Source: Haemophilus parahaemolyticus
GTDB lineage: Bacteria; Pseudomonadota; Gammaproteobacteria; Enterobacterales; Pasteurellaceae
NCBI RefSeq assembly: GCF_002015035.1
Contig: NZ_MUXY01000001.1
Span: forward strand, 435,102 to 499,101
Direction of reading: 5' to 3'
Length of the DNA stretch: 64,000 nucleotides
Below, piece after piece: positions 16,022-24,835 of this stretch; the first letter of the stretch is position 1, and every line of letters begins with the position of its first letter. The notes under the pieces were generated by a model. That model did no database searches, was not told the origin of the DNA, and saw only the letters and a program-made list of their open reading frames with translations. Both the position numbers and the translations under genes were made by a program.

Positions 16022-16675
16022 TTACTCAACCCACTCAATCACTTCTTCAGTAGGCTTGCGATATTTCTTCTTAATCTCTTTGGCACGATAACCAAAAGTA
16101 ACCATACAAGAAACACCCCATTCATTCGGATCGAACAAGCCCTCTTCGGCTAGAATACGATTCACTTCAGAGTAACTAAATCCTTCAATTGGACAGGAAT
16201 CAATGCCAATCAGTGCTGCCCCTGTCATCATATTACCCAATGCAATATAGGTCTGTTTACTACACCAATCAAATAAAGTACGCTCACTTTCTAAGATTTG
16301 AATATCATCAGTTTGGAAAGTTTTATAACGAGCAATGGTTGCACTCATCTGCTCAGGCGTTAGGCCACGTTTTTCTAGCGAAGTGCAGAAAAACTCGCTA
16401 TCAAAACGGGCATTTTTCTTCGCTAAAATCACGACTAAATGGCTCATTTCATTCATTGGGTGTTTAATGCCCCACGAAACAGGTGCGATTTTCTCTCGAA
16501 TTGTCACATTTTGTAGTACCAAAAATTTCCACGGTTCAGAACCTACCGAACTTGGCGAAAGGCGACCGAGTTCTAAAATATAATTCATATCTTCACGGCT
16601 AATTTTGCGTGTAGGATCGTAAGCACGGCACGCTGCACGAAAATGAAAAGCGTCTAAAACTTGTTGTTTGTTCAT
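16022..16675 (-). CDS. nfsB: NfsB-type NAD(P)H nitroreductase
   Basis: FMN-dependent oxidoreductase that reduces nitroaromatics and quinones. It is 217 residues, the usual length. The phosphate-binding start FRAACRAYDPTRKI, then LGRLSPSSVGSEPWKFLV near residue 36, and the C-terminal GYRAKEIKKKYRKP are typical. Oxygen-insensitive NfsB-like activity is inferred from family; the physiological substrate is unknown. It borders the accessory block on its right. Confidence 0.88.
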   Translation of the reverse strand: MNKQQVLDAFHFRAACRAYDPTRKISREDMNYILELGRLSPSSVGSEPWKFLVLQNVTIREKIAPVSWGIKHPMNEMSHLVVILAKKNARFDSEFFCTSLEKRGLTPEQMSATIARYKTFQTDDIQILESERTLFDWCSKQTYIALGNMMTGAALIGIDSCPIEGFSYSEVNRILAEEGLFDPNEWGVSCMVTFGYRAKEIKKKYRKPTEEVIEWVE

Positions 16676-16837
16676 TGTATCAATTCCTTTATTACCAAAA
16701 GAGTAGCTGTATCATACACGCATATTGTTGATTTGCAAAAAATTCCCGAATTTTAACCGCTTGTTTATTGAAGTTGTATCATAAATTCGATAGACTTTAT
16801 TCATTTGCATATGAAACCTCGGAAGATATAATGCTGC

Positions 16838-16886
<49 letters not shown>

Positions 16887-16921
16887 CAGGATTGTAGTCC
16901 TTTATTTTTTGCTTTCCAAAT

Positions 16922-16976
16922 AAAAGCCATAAAATTGACGTATTGCCAATATGTCAATTTTATGGCTTTTTTCTTG
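16922..16976. terminator. Strong bidirectional hairpin terminator upstream of the WYL operon
   Basis: AAAAGCCATAAAATTGAC (16922-16939) pairs perfectly over 18 bases with GTCAATTTTATGGCTTTT (16953-16970) around a 13-base loop, followed by TTTTTTC. It should insulate the WYL operon from upstream transcription, or act as an attenuator for anything initiated in the CAAT region. Confidence 0.85.
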
Positions 16977-17001
16977 TCAAAATTTTTAAATAAATTCCAA
17001 C

Positions 17002-17034
17002 ACGACAAACTTTGTCGTTCTGCATTCTTATAAT
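17002..17034 (+). promoter_or_regulatory. Putative operator and promoter of the WYL-GTPase operon
   Basis: ACGACAAA (17002-17009), C, TTTGTCGT (17011-17018) is a perfect inverted repeat at the -35 position of a perfect -10, TATAAT (17029-17034). No good -35 hexamer is visible. WYL regulators of defence loci commonly repress their own promoters through such palindromes, so autoregulation is inferred. AGGAGA precedes the WYL start codon. Confidence 0.6.
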
Positions 17035-17059
17035 TCGCCTCATCAAATAGGAGAATCTA

Positions 17060-17863
17060 ATGAAAAACAGTATAAGCTCAAAGCAACGGTTTGTCGAAAT
17101 TCTATTTATTTTGAATGAAGGTGAACGGGTTGATTTACAAAAAATGGCAGAAAAATTCGGAATGTCGCTACGCACATTACAACGCGATTTTAATGAACGC
17201 CTTGATTTCCTCGATTGGGAAGAAAAAGGGCCGCGGTATTACAAAATTAACCGCGAGTTTTACCAAGAAAAGCTTACCGAAAGCGTGCAAGTGAAAGGTG
17301 TGCAATATGAAGATATTAGCCAACTTAAAAAAGAATTCGACTTGCTGAAAAAAGCGATTGACGACCATAAAATGATCGATTTTAACTACACTAAAAGCGG
17401 TCAAAAAGAAGGAAAGTTTTACAAAATTGCACCTTACAGCCTGATTAATAAAAACGGCGTGTGGTATCTCATCGGTACAGACGAAGGCAAGAAAAAGACC
17501 TTCTGTTTCACCCAAATGCGAATGCTCAAAACGTTAAATGAAACTTTCGAACCAAACCAACAATTTATCGAAGAGATTAAAACTAATGATAGCATTTCGC
17601 ACGGCAATCAGCTTAGTGAAGTCGTGATTAAAGTGTCAAGTTTTGCAGCACCGTATTTTACACGTCGAAATCTATTGCCAAATCAAGATCTGGTTCGAAA
17701 ACTCGAAAACGGTGAGTTATTGCTTTCTTGCAAGAATGTAAACGAGCTGGATATTGTGCCAGTAGTTCAGTATTGGATTCCGCATTTGACGATTGTGAGT
17801 CCTGCAGAGTTGCAAGAGAAGATAATTGTTAGTTTGCAGCAATATATAACCAAATTTAAATAA
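17060..17863 (+). CDS. WYL-domain transcriptional regulator
   Basis: Probable ligand-responsive DNA-binding regulator of the following GTPase operon. It is 267 residues. The N-terminal winged helix-turn-helix (about 8-52) contains DLQKMAEKFGMSLRTLQRDF. A linker follows, then the SH3-like WYL domain (about 95-165) with the namesake W135-Y136-L137 in NGVWYLIGTD, and a C-terminal WCX-like region. WYL proteins such as BrxR and CapW control phage-defence loci and sense nucleic acid or nucleotide ligands. The family role is known; the role here is inferred. It is 32 bases upstream of the first GTPase gene, on the same strand, with a palindrome over its promoter. Confidence 0.88.
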   Translation: MKNSISSKQRFVEILFILNEGERVDLQKMAEKFGMSLRTLQRDFNERLDFLDWEEKGPRYYKINREFYQEKLTESVQVKGVQYEDISQLKKEFDLLKKAIDDHKMIDFNYTKSGQKEGKFYKIAPYSLINKNGVWYLIGTDEGKKKTFCFTQMRMLKTLNETFEPNQQFIEEIKTNDSISHGNQLSEVVIKVSSFAAPYFTRRNLLPNQDLVRKLENGELLLSCKNVNELDIVPVVQYWIPHLTIVSPAELQEKIIVSLQQYITKFK

Positions 17864-17895
17864 ATTTTATCTACTCTTTAATAAGGAAAATAAAA

Positions 17896-18705
17896 ATGGC
17901 TTTTAGCAAGAAAGAAACTCAAGCATTCATTAATCAATTCCCAAATTATCGGGAAAAAATTGAGCGGTATATTCACTTGACATCGACAAGTGATAAACCT
18001 TGTGTTGCGGTCTTTGGTAAATATAACCACGGCAAGAGCACATTGCTCAATGCTTTAATCAATCAAAATAATTATTTTAAAGCATCTGATAAACGAGAAA
18101 CGCAAGTTAATAAAGTATTCTTAGATCAAAAGAATAATTTAGCGTGGCTTGATACGCCAGGACTAGGTGCTGATGTTCACGGAATAGATGATTTCGAAGC
18201 AAATAAAGGGGTCTTTGTTTCTGCGGATATTGTGTTAATTATTCATACATTGAAAGCAGGTGAGTTAGATAAGGAGGAAGTTGAACACATTAAACGTCTA
18301 TTAAATACCTCTAAAAATGATAATAAATTATTGGTACTTACCCAAATCGATGAAACAAATGCAGAACAGCAAGTGCAGGCTGTTAAGCGTATTAGAGAGC
18401 AAGTACCTCTATTCGAACCAATTTTGGTATCTGCGAAACGTTATCTAACTGGTATAGAGAAACAACAACCCCAATTAATGGAGCGAAGTGGAATACCTGA
18501 ATTAAATCAAAAGATTTTAGGTTTAACAAAAACGGTACAGAAACAACGAGAAACTGAAATAAATAAACTTAAAACTGAATTAGATGGTTTATTAAATAAT
18601 CGTATTTCAGAAATAAATAGCGAGATCTCATTAATAAAAAATGAGAGAAAAGCAAAACGCCAAGCATTTTCACATCAACTTGATCAAATTTTAAAATCAA
18701 TCTAA
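17896..18705 (+). CDS. Dynamin-like / YfjP-type small GTPase (GTPase 1)
   Basis: Unnamed GTPase of 269 residues. G1 is GKYNHGKST (41-49), a threonine at about 69 may serve as G2, G3 is DTPG (86-89), and G4 is TQID (149-152), where Q replaces the usual K of [NT]KxD. Residues 205-269 are lysine/glutamate-rich and predicted as coiled coil, with no membrane segment. It is much shorter than classical bacterial dynamins, so it could be a regulatory or accessory GTPase of the two larger ones downstream. AAGGAAAA gives the ribosome-binding site. It is AT-rich compared with the core genes. Confidence 0.8.
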   Translation: MAFSKKETQAFINQFPNYREKIERYIHLTSTSDKPCVAVFGKYNHGKSTLLNALINQNNYFKASDKRETQVNKVFLDQKNNLAWLDTPGLGADVHGIDDFEANKGVFVSADIVLIIHTLKAGELDKEEVEHIKRLLNTSKNDNKLLVLTQIDETNAEQQVQAVKRIREQVPLFEPILVSAKRYLTGIEKQQPQLMERSGIPELNQKILGLTKTVQKQRETEINKLKTELDGLLNNRISEINSEISLIKNERKAKRQAFSHQLDQILKSI

Positions 18706-18722
18706 CAGAGAGGGACTAAATT

Positions 18723-19157
18723 ATGGCATTACCTTGGATTATTGGTGCAGCAGTTGTAGGCATCGCAGGCGCAGTTGCAAAATCAATTAGTGATGATAGA
18801 GAGGAAGAGGAGCGTAGAGCGCGTCGCCGCAGAGAGGAAGAGAGAGCTCGATTAGAAAAAGAACAAGCTGAAAAACGCGAGGCAGAAGCTAGACGTGCTA
18901 GAGAAATAGAAAAACAACGTCAAGAAGCCGCTCAAAAAGCAAAAGAAGAGGCTATTCTTAATCGTTTGAATAGTTTATGTAATGAATATGGCGTTAATAG
19001 TTTTGACTCTAGAATTATTTCTATAATCAAGAACATTGGTGTAGATGATGCTAAAAGACAAATTTTAGAGATTTGGGATGAAAAGCAAGATCAACAAAAG
19101 ATAGAAGATCTTACTAATAAACTTCATGGATTACGTAAATTTCAATTAGGATTGTAG
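18723..19157 (+). CDS. Small membrane-anchored coiled-coil protein of the GTPase operon
   Basis: Unrecognised 144-residue protein. Residues 3-19 (PWIIGAAVVGIAGAVAK) form one hydrophobic helix. They are followed by a long arginine/glutamate-rich segment (24-80) that should be a charged coiled coil, and a small C-terminal region (80-144). The design suggests a membrane tether or scaffold. It lies between GTPase 1 (17-base gap) and GTPase 2 (8-base gap), so it is almost certainly part of the same transcript. GAGAGGGA precedes the ATG. Confidence 0.75.
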   Translation: MALPWIIGAAVVGIAGAVAKSISDDREEEERRARRRREEERARLEKEQAEKREAEARRAREIEKQRQEAAQKAKEEAILNRLNSLCNEYGVNSFDSRIISIIKNIGVDDAKRQILEIWDEKQDQQKIEDLTNKLHGLRKFQLGL

Positions 19158-19165
19158 AGGTTAGT

Positions 19166-20890
19166 ATGCAACAAGGCTCATTAAAACAATTTTTTGATGA
19201 GCTTAACCAATTTGCAAGTAAAATGAATAAAAACCATCAAAAAGAAGGTGAGTTAAAGCAAAAGGTTGAGTACATCAAAAATTTATTAAGCAATTCAAGT
19301 CATTTCGATAATAAAGCATTAACAAATGAACATCAGTTAACAGCATTAATTGCCGAATTGACAAATAGTTTAAAAGTTAAATTTACCGAATGGGATAAAA
19401 AAATTGTCGCAACTTCACCAATGCAAAATTTATCGAAAACTTTTGAAGATAAAATTATTTTCTTAGTATTTGGTAAAGTCAATGCAGGAAAAAGTTCTTT
19501 TAGTAATCAAGTCGTAGACTTGTATCGCTCTCTTTTCCCTAACGATCATATTCGCCGCTTTGCATTAAAAGATAATAAGATAGTAACTATTGAGGGCGAT
19601 TTTGCTGAAGGCTTTACTGAAACTACAGCTCAAATTCAAGGTGTAGAATTAGGCAAATACTTTGTATTGTTAGATTCTCCAGGATTACATTCCACCGAGG
19701 AGAAAAACGGAAATTTAACTAAGCAATTTGTGGATAGTGCCGATGCTGTGTTATGGCTTACACCTTCAAGCTCTCCAGGGCAAGTTCAAGAGTTAGATGA
19801 GCTTAAGTATGAACTTGAAAAAGGTAAGCCATTATTACCTGTAATTACTCGATCTGATGAAACAGAGGAAGATTGGGATGAAGTTGCTCAGGATATTATT
19901 GCTGTTGTTAAAGATAAAACACCTGATAATCGCAAGTTACAAGAAAAGGATGTGTATGGACGTCTTGAACAAAAGCAGAAAAGCGAAGGTACAATAAAAA
20001 TAAAAGAGACGAGAAAACCTATTTCTATTTCAGTTTATACTTTTAAATCTCATCAAGATTTAAATAAAGCTGGTTTTGCTCGTTTATTTAATGAAATGGC
20101 AGAACTCGTGAAGAAAGCTGCAAATTATAAAGGTGGAAAGGCGAATAAACAAATTGAGAATTTTATCAATAAAAATGTACTTTCATTTTTAAATAGTGAA
20201 ATTAAAACGCAGATTTCATCAATTTCTATTCAAACAGAGAATGTACTTAGTAAGTTAGAAAAAGATCGAAAAATGATTACCGATCTTGTAGAAGGTAATG
20301 CACATAACCATACTTATGAAATAGTGAATAAACATAGAAAATCACGGGATAAGAATGCGATTGTACAAGATATAAATAGCCTTATTTCACAGGCTCTTGG
20401 TCAAGAAATTGCTAAGCGTTTAGAGGGTTTTGTTTCTTCATTAAGTCAAATTTCTGTACAGCTTGATAGTTCTAGCATTAAAGATTTTGAAGATCGAAAA
20501 ATTACTTATCAACAAGAACGTGGTGCGAGTAAAAAATCATTAGCACAAGCAGGTGGAGCAGCTGGTGGGGGGGCTGCTGGTGCGGCTATTGGAACGGCGA
20601 TTTTACCAGGTGTTGGTACAGCGATTGGTGGCGTTGTAGGAGGATTGCTTGGTGGTTTCCTTGGTGGTGCTGCAGGTTCTGCAATGATTGATATTGAAAC
20701 TGTTACCGAAATTGTTGGAGTTGATACCGAGCAAATGGAAAAAAGTTTAAAAGAGCAGATTTCAAATGGTATTAAACAAACCGTAGATCGTCAGCTAAAT
20801 AGTATTATTGCTCAAATTCAACCGCTTCAAGAAACCTGTAACCACTTAGAAAGCGAAGTAAATAAACTTATTAAAGAATTTCAAAGATAA
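19166..20890 (+). CDS. Large dynamin-like GTPase with glycine-zipper membrane segment (GTPase 2)
   Basis: 574 residues. G1 is GKVNAGKSS (103-111), possible G2 is ETT (152-154), G3 is DSPG (170-173), and G4 is TRSD (228-231), again without the lysine of NKxD. A helical stalk-like region follows (330-450). Then comes a long Gly/Ala-rich hydrophobic segment with a GxxxG glycine-zipper pattern (about 462-506), and a C-terminal helix. The layout of GTPase, stalk and hydrophobic paddle resembles bacterial dynamin-like proteins, which bind or remodel membranes. The molecular role is inferred; no experimental homologue is named with confidence. Confidence 0.8.
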   Translation: MQQGSLKQFFDELNQFASKMNKNHQKEGELKQKVEYIKNLLSNSSHFDNKALTNEHQLTALIAELTNSLKVKFTEWDKKIVATSPMQNLSKTFEDKIIFLVFGKVNAGKSSFSNQVVDLYRSLFPNDHIRRFALKDNKIVTIEGDFAEGFTETTAQIQGVELGKYFVLLDSPGLHSTEEKNGNLTKQFVDSADAVLWLTPSSSPGQVQELDELKYELEKGKPLLPVITRSDETEEDWDEVAQDIIAVVKDKTPDNRKLQEKDVYGRLEQKQKSEGTIKIKETRKPISISVYTFKSHQDLNKAGFARLFNEMAELVKKAANYKGGKANKQIENFINKNVLSFLNSEIKTQISSISIQTENVLSKLEKDRKMITDLVEGNAHNHTYEIVNKHRKSRDKNAIVQDINSLISQALGQEIAKRLEGFVSSLSQISVQLDSSSIKDFEDRKITYQQERGASKKSLAQAGGAAGGGAAGAAIGTAILPGVGTAIGGVVGGLLGGFLGGAAGSAMIDIETVTEIVGVDTEQMEKSLKEQISNGIKQTVDRQLNSIIAQIQPLQETCNHLESEVNKLIKEFQR

Positions 20891-20899
20891 GGAATTTAT

Positions 20900-22423
20900 A
20901 TGGCGAATCAATATTCACAAGTATTTGAGTTGGTAACGCAAACTAAACAAATAGCAAATTCATATCAATTTTCCTCTGCCTCGTTAAGCGAAATTCAGAA
21001 AGAAATGGATAACAGCGTATTAAATATTATGCTTTATGGGGCATATAATGCCGGTAAAAGTACATTAATTAATGTGCTTTCGGGTAAAGAGGTTGCACCT
21101 GTTGCGGATATTCCCAAAACCGATAAAGTGGATCGTTATTCTTGGGGAGACTACATATTACTGGATACGCCAGGTGTGAATGCACCAATCCAACATGAAG
21201 ATGTAACTCTTGAACAATTAAGTCGCTGTTCTGTTATTCTCTTTGTTATTCGCGATGGCGACATGGACTCAAAAGATGTTTATGATCGTTTATTCGATTT
21301 ATTACGCAAAGATAAAAAAATCTTTATTGTGTTAAACAATCAGTTAAGTAATGAAGAAGATAAATATCAAGCTGCCCAGCACATTCGAGATCTTCTAGTA
21401 AAATTTGCTCCAAATCATCAAGTTAATTTGGATAAATTAGGTGAAGTCGAAATTTTGCCTATGAATTTACGAACTGCATTGAAAGGCAAAGAACTTAATA
21501 AAGAACCATTATTAGTACATTCCTGCTATAGTGAATTTATTGAACGTTTTAATGCTTGGACTGCACAACAAAATAGCGAACGCCAACGTTTTAATGGCTT
21601 TAAGAACTTTGTTAATGAACGTTGGTATTCTCCATTGCTTGAAAAGATCACGAGTTTAAAATCGGCTCAAGATCAAGAAAAAGCAAGAGAATTGATTGAT
21701 CAGAAAAATGAATTAAATGAACGTAAGAATATCATTTTTAATCGTGTTTCTGATGCTATTCGCATGCAATCTACATCAAATAGAGAAGCAATCTCTACAA
21801 TATTACAAAATTGTAGTAGTGAATCTCAGGTACAATCTGAAATGAGCCATATTTTTCAAAAAATGAGTTCATCGATTGAACAAACAATGCAAAAAGGATT
21901 GTCAGATTTTAATTTTAGTTTTAGTACTAATTATTCTGTACCTACAGGCGATTTAGTACCTAGCAATGCCCTTGCAGATAAAATGAAAGATATGGGGAAA
22001 AATTTATTGACGGATCAAAATATGCTTAAAGAAGGATTGCTTATCGGTCGTAAACTAAAAATTCCACCATTGAAAGGACGCTGGGAAAAAACTTTAGGTA
22101 GTTGGGCTGGGAAAGCTGCGGTTGTGTTGCAAGTTGCCTCGGCAATCTGGGATATTTACTCATCACAAAAAGAAGAGGAAGAAAGAAATGCTCAGCAACG
22201 TAGAGCAATACTTGAATTAAATCAAGCGGTTGAAAATATAACTACTGATTTTATCAATGATGCTTATCAAGCTGTGGGAGAAGCAATTAATCCATTCTTT
22301 GATCAGCAAATTGACGAAATTCAACAACAGCTTGATTCATTAAAGTCGGAAAATAGTGCTTTAGATGACGCATTGAAAACTGTTACTCAAAGCCAAACAG
22401 CAATGTTGGCAATTCAATGGTAA
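20900..22423 (+). CDS. Dynamin-family GTPase (GTPase 3)
   Basis: 507 residues. G1 is GAYNAGKST (47-55), a candidate G2 threonine is at 74, and G3 is DTPG (89-92). The G4 position reads NNQL (146-149), so the guanine-specificity Asp is missing. A helical region runs from 215 to 400. A hydrophobic stretch at about 408-424 (KAAVVLQVASAIWDIY) may contact membrane, and a coiled coil closes the protein. It follows GTPase 2 by nine bases and overlaps the next gene. A system with one canonical and two aberrant GTP sites could work as a hetero-oligomer like the LeoA/B/C or Eleos dynamins. Confidence 0.8.
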   Translation: MANQYSQVFELVTQTKQIANSYQFSSASLSEIQKEMDNSVLNIMLYGAYNAGKSTLINVLSGKEVAPVADIPKTDKVDRYSWGDYILLDTPGVNAPIQHEDVTLEQLSRCSVILFVIRDGDMDSKDVYDRLFDLLRKDKKIFIVLNNQLSNEEDKYQAAQHIRDLLVKFAPNHQVNLDKLGEVEILPMNLRTALKGKELNKEPLLVHSCYSEFIERFNAWTAQQNSERQRFNGFKNFVNERWYSPLLEKITSLKSAQDQEKARELIDQKNELNERKNIIFNRVSDAIRMQSTSNREAISTILQNCSSESQVQSEMSHIFQKMSSSIEQTMQKGLSDFNFSFSTNYSVPTGDLVPSNALADKMKDMGKNLLTDQNMLKEGLLIGRKLKIPPLKGRWEKTLGSWAGKAAVVLQVASAIWDIYSSQKEEEERNAQQRRAILELNQAVENITTDFINDAYQAVGEAINPFFDQQIDEIQQQLDSLKSENSALDDALKTVTQSQTAMLAIQW

Positions 22424-22698
22424 TTTCAAGTTTAAAAGGCGAAAAAATACTTTCGCCTTTCCCCTGCACAGCCTGCGGCAAATGCTGTCAAAACGTAGAT
22501 AAAAGTGAGCAAACAAAATTTTTAGATCGCGGCGATGGCACTTGTTACCATTTTGATGAGAACACTAAATTATGTTTAATCTACGAAAATCGACCACTTG
22601 TTTGTCGAGTAGAGCAGTATTATCAAACCTATTTAAAAGAAATCTATGAATGGGAAGAATTTGTTAAACTTAATTTAGAAATCTGCCAAAAGCTATAA
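22417..22698 (+). CDS. YkgJ-type cysteine-cluster (putative metal-binding) protein
   Basis: Small 93-residue protein of the YkgJ/CxxCxxCC family. The cluster CTACGKCC is at residues 17-24, followed by C at about 42, 51 and 63 (CYHF, KLCL, LVCR), the expected spacing for binding zinc or an iron-sulfur centre. The function of the family is unknown. The start codon lies inside the last codons of GTPase 3 (ATGGTAA overlap), so translation is coupled. It is the last gene of the operon and is followed by a terminator. Confidence 0.8.
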   Translation: MVISSLKGEKILSPFPCTACGKCCQNVDKSEQTKFLDRGDGTCYHFDENTKLCLIYENRPLVCRVEQYYQTYLKEIYEWEEFVKLNLEICQKL

Positions 22699-22714
22699 AA
22701 TCACACCACAAAAA

Positions 22715-22740
22715 CCGACCCAAGTGGTCGGCTTGCTTTT
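22715..22740 (+). terminator. Terminator of the WYL-GTPase operon
   Basis: CCGACC (22715-22720), loop CAAGT, GGTCGG (22726-22731), then CTTGCTTTT. It lies 17 bases after the YkgJ-like stop. Confidence 0.7.
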
Positions 22741-22744
22741 AAAA

Positions 22745-22773
22745 TTTACAAACTTGCCAATCTATACCATAAT
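22745..22773 (+). promoter_or_regulatory. Promoter of the HEPN-like gene
   Basis: TTTACA (22745-22750) and CATAAT (22768-22773) are separated by 17 bases. They lie between the operon terminator and the HEPN-like gene, so that gene is probably expressed on its own. Confidence 0.55.
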
Positions 22774-22803
22774 AGCTCAATTTTGACTATATCGGAGCCT
22801 ATT

Positions 22804-23463
22804 ATGTTACTTGCAGAACAACTCGAAAATCTGACCGCTTATTATAAAGAAAATCGTGCTGATTTTAATGATAACTTTCGCTTAAAAATGCACCGTACGT
22901 TAAGTTGGCTGAAAAAAGCCAATGAAGAAGAAAATTTGGATTTCAAATTTATTGCCCTTTGGATTGCTTTTAATGCAGCGTATGCTGATGAGTTAAACAA
23001 AGAAGAGGTTGAGCGTAAGGTGTTTCACCAGTTTATTACACGCCTTTGCGAATTGGATACCGAACGTTTGCTTTATGGGATTATTTGGGATGAATTTCCC
23101 GGTGCAGTAAGAACATTGTTGGATACGCCTTACACATTTCAGCCATTTTGGGATGCACATAATGGCTTGCTAGCAGGCAAAGAGTGGAAAATAATGTTTG
23201 CGGCTGCAAAGAAAAAAGCGAATTTTGCATTTGAAGAGCAAGAAACAGCAGAGGTGTTAGAAGTTGTCTTTGGGCATTTATATACGCTCAGAAATCAGCT
23301 TATCCATGGAGGTTCAACTTATGATAGCAGTGCGAACCGCAAGCAATTGGAAGATGCCTGTGCATTGCTTTCCTTATTTGTGCCTGCGATGGTGAAAATT
23401 ATGCTGCGTAATGATGATGAGCCTACTTGGGGTAAGCCGTATTATCCTTATGTTCAACAATAA
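22804..23463 (+). CDS. HEPN-like hypothetical protein with RxxxxH motif
   Basis: Unnamed protein of 219 residues. The ATG at 22804 is preferred over an upstream TTG at 22783 because GGAG lies six bases before it. It is mostly helical by composition. Near residue 170 it has LRNQLIHGG, the R-N-x3-H arrangement of HEPN ribonucleases (toxin, Cas and abortive-infection nucleases); an N-terminal FIALWIAFNAAYA helix is also typical of this group. RNA cleavage is inferred only from that motif. It sits between the GTPase operon and pheS with its own promoter and terminator, so it may or may not belong to the neighbouring system. Confidence 0.65.
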   Translation: MLLAEQLENLTAYYKENRADFNDNFRLKMHRTLSWLKKANEEENLDFKFIALWIAFNAAYADELNKEEVERKVFHQFITRLCELDTERLLYGIIWDEFPGAVRTLLDTPYTFQPFWDAHNGLLAGKEWKIMFAAAKKKANFAFEEQETAEVLEVVFGHLYTLRNQLIHGGSTYDSSANRKQLEDACALLSLFVPAMVKIMLRNDDEPTWGKPYYPYVQQ

Positions 23464-23469
23464 CAATAG

Positions 23470-23505
23470 AGTCGGTAGAGTATTTAACTCTATCGACTTT
23501 TTTCT
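23470..23505 (+). terminator. Terminator after the HEPN-like gene
   Basis: AGTCGGTAGAGT (23470-23481), loop ATTTA, ACTCTATCGACT (23487-23498), then TTTTTT. The 12-bp stem has one G-T pair. Confidence 0.85.
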
Positions 23506-23599
23506 TTTAGCATTTACAAATTTTGTTAAAAAGCTGGCCGCTTGAAGGTTCGCTTAAACGCAAAGAACCCTTGATTTAAAAGGAAAATTTTTTGCCTGA

Positions 23600-24661
<1,062 letters not shown>

Positions 24662-24671
24662 CGCTTCACTA

Positions 24672-24765
24672 AAACCTCCCCCCAATCCTTCTTTTTCAAA
24701 GAGGGGATCTGAAATTTCAGATTATCTGATCCCCTTCTTTAGAAAAGAGGGGGTAGGGGAGATTT
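24672..24765. repeat. Palindromic intergenic repeat, family A (CTCCCC...CTCTTT...GGGGAGATTT)
   Basis: The left arm AAACCTCCCCCCAATCC... ending GAGGGGATC and the right arm GATCCCC... ending GGGGAGATTT are imperfect reverse complements over nearly 40 bases each. They fill the pheS-pheT gap. A second copy lies at 53374-53487. The element looks like a small inverted-repeat mobile element (MITE or REP-like). Confidence 0.75.
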
Positions 24766-24835
24766 GATAACGATGTTTATCATATACAAGCGGTAAAATT
24801 CCGCAAAGATTTTACAAAATTGGAAAGGATATAAA

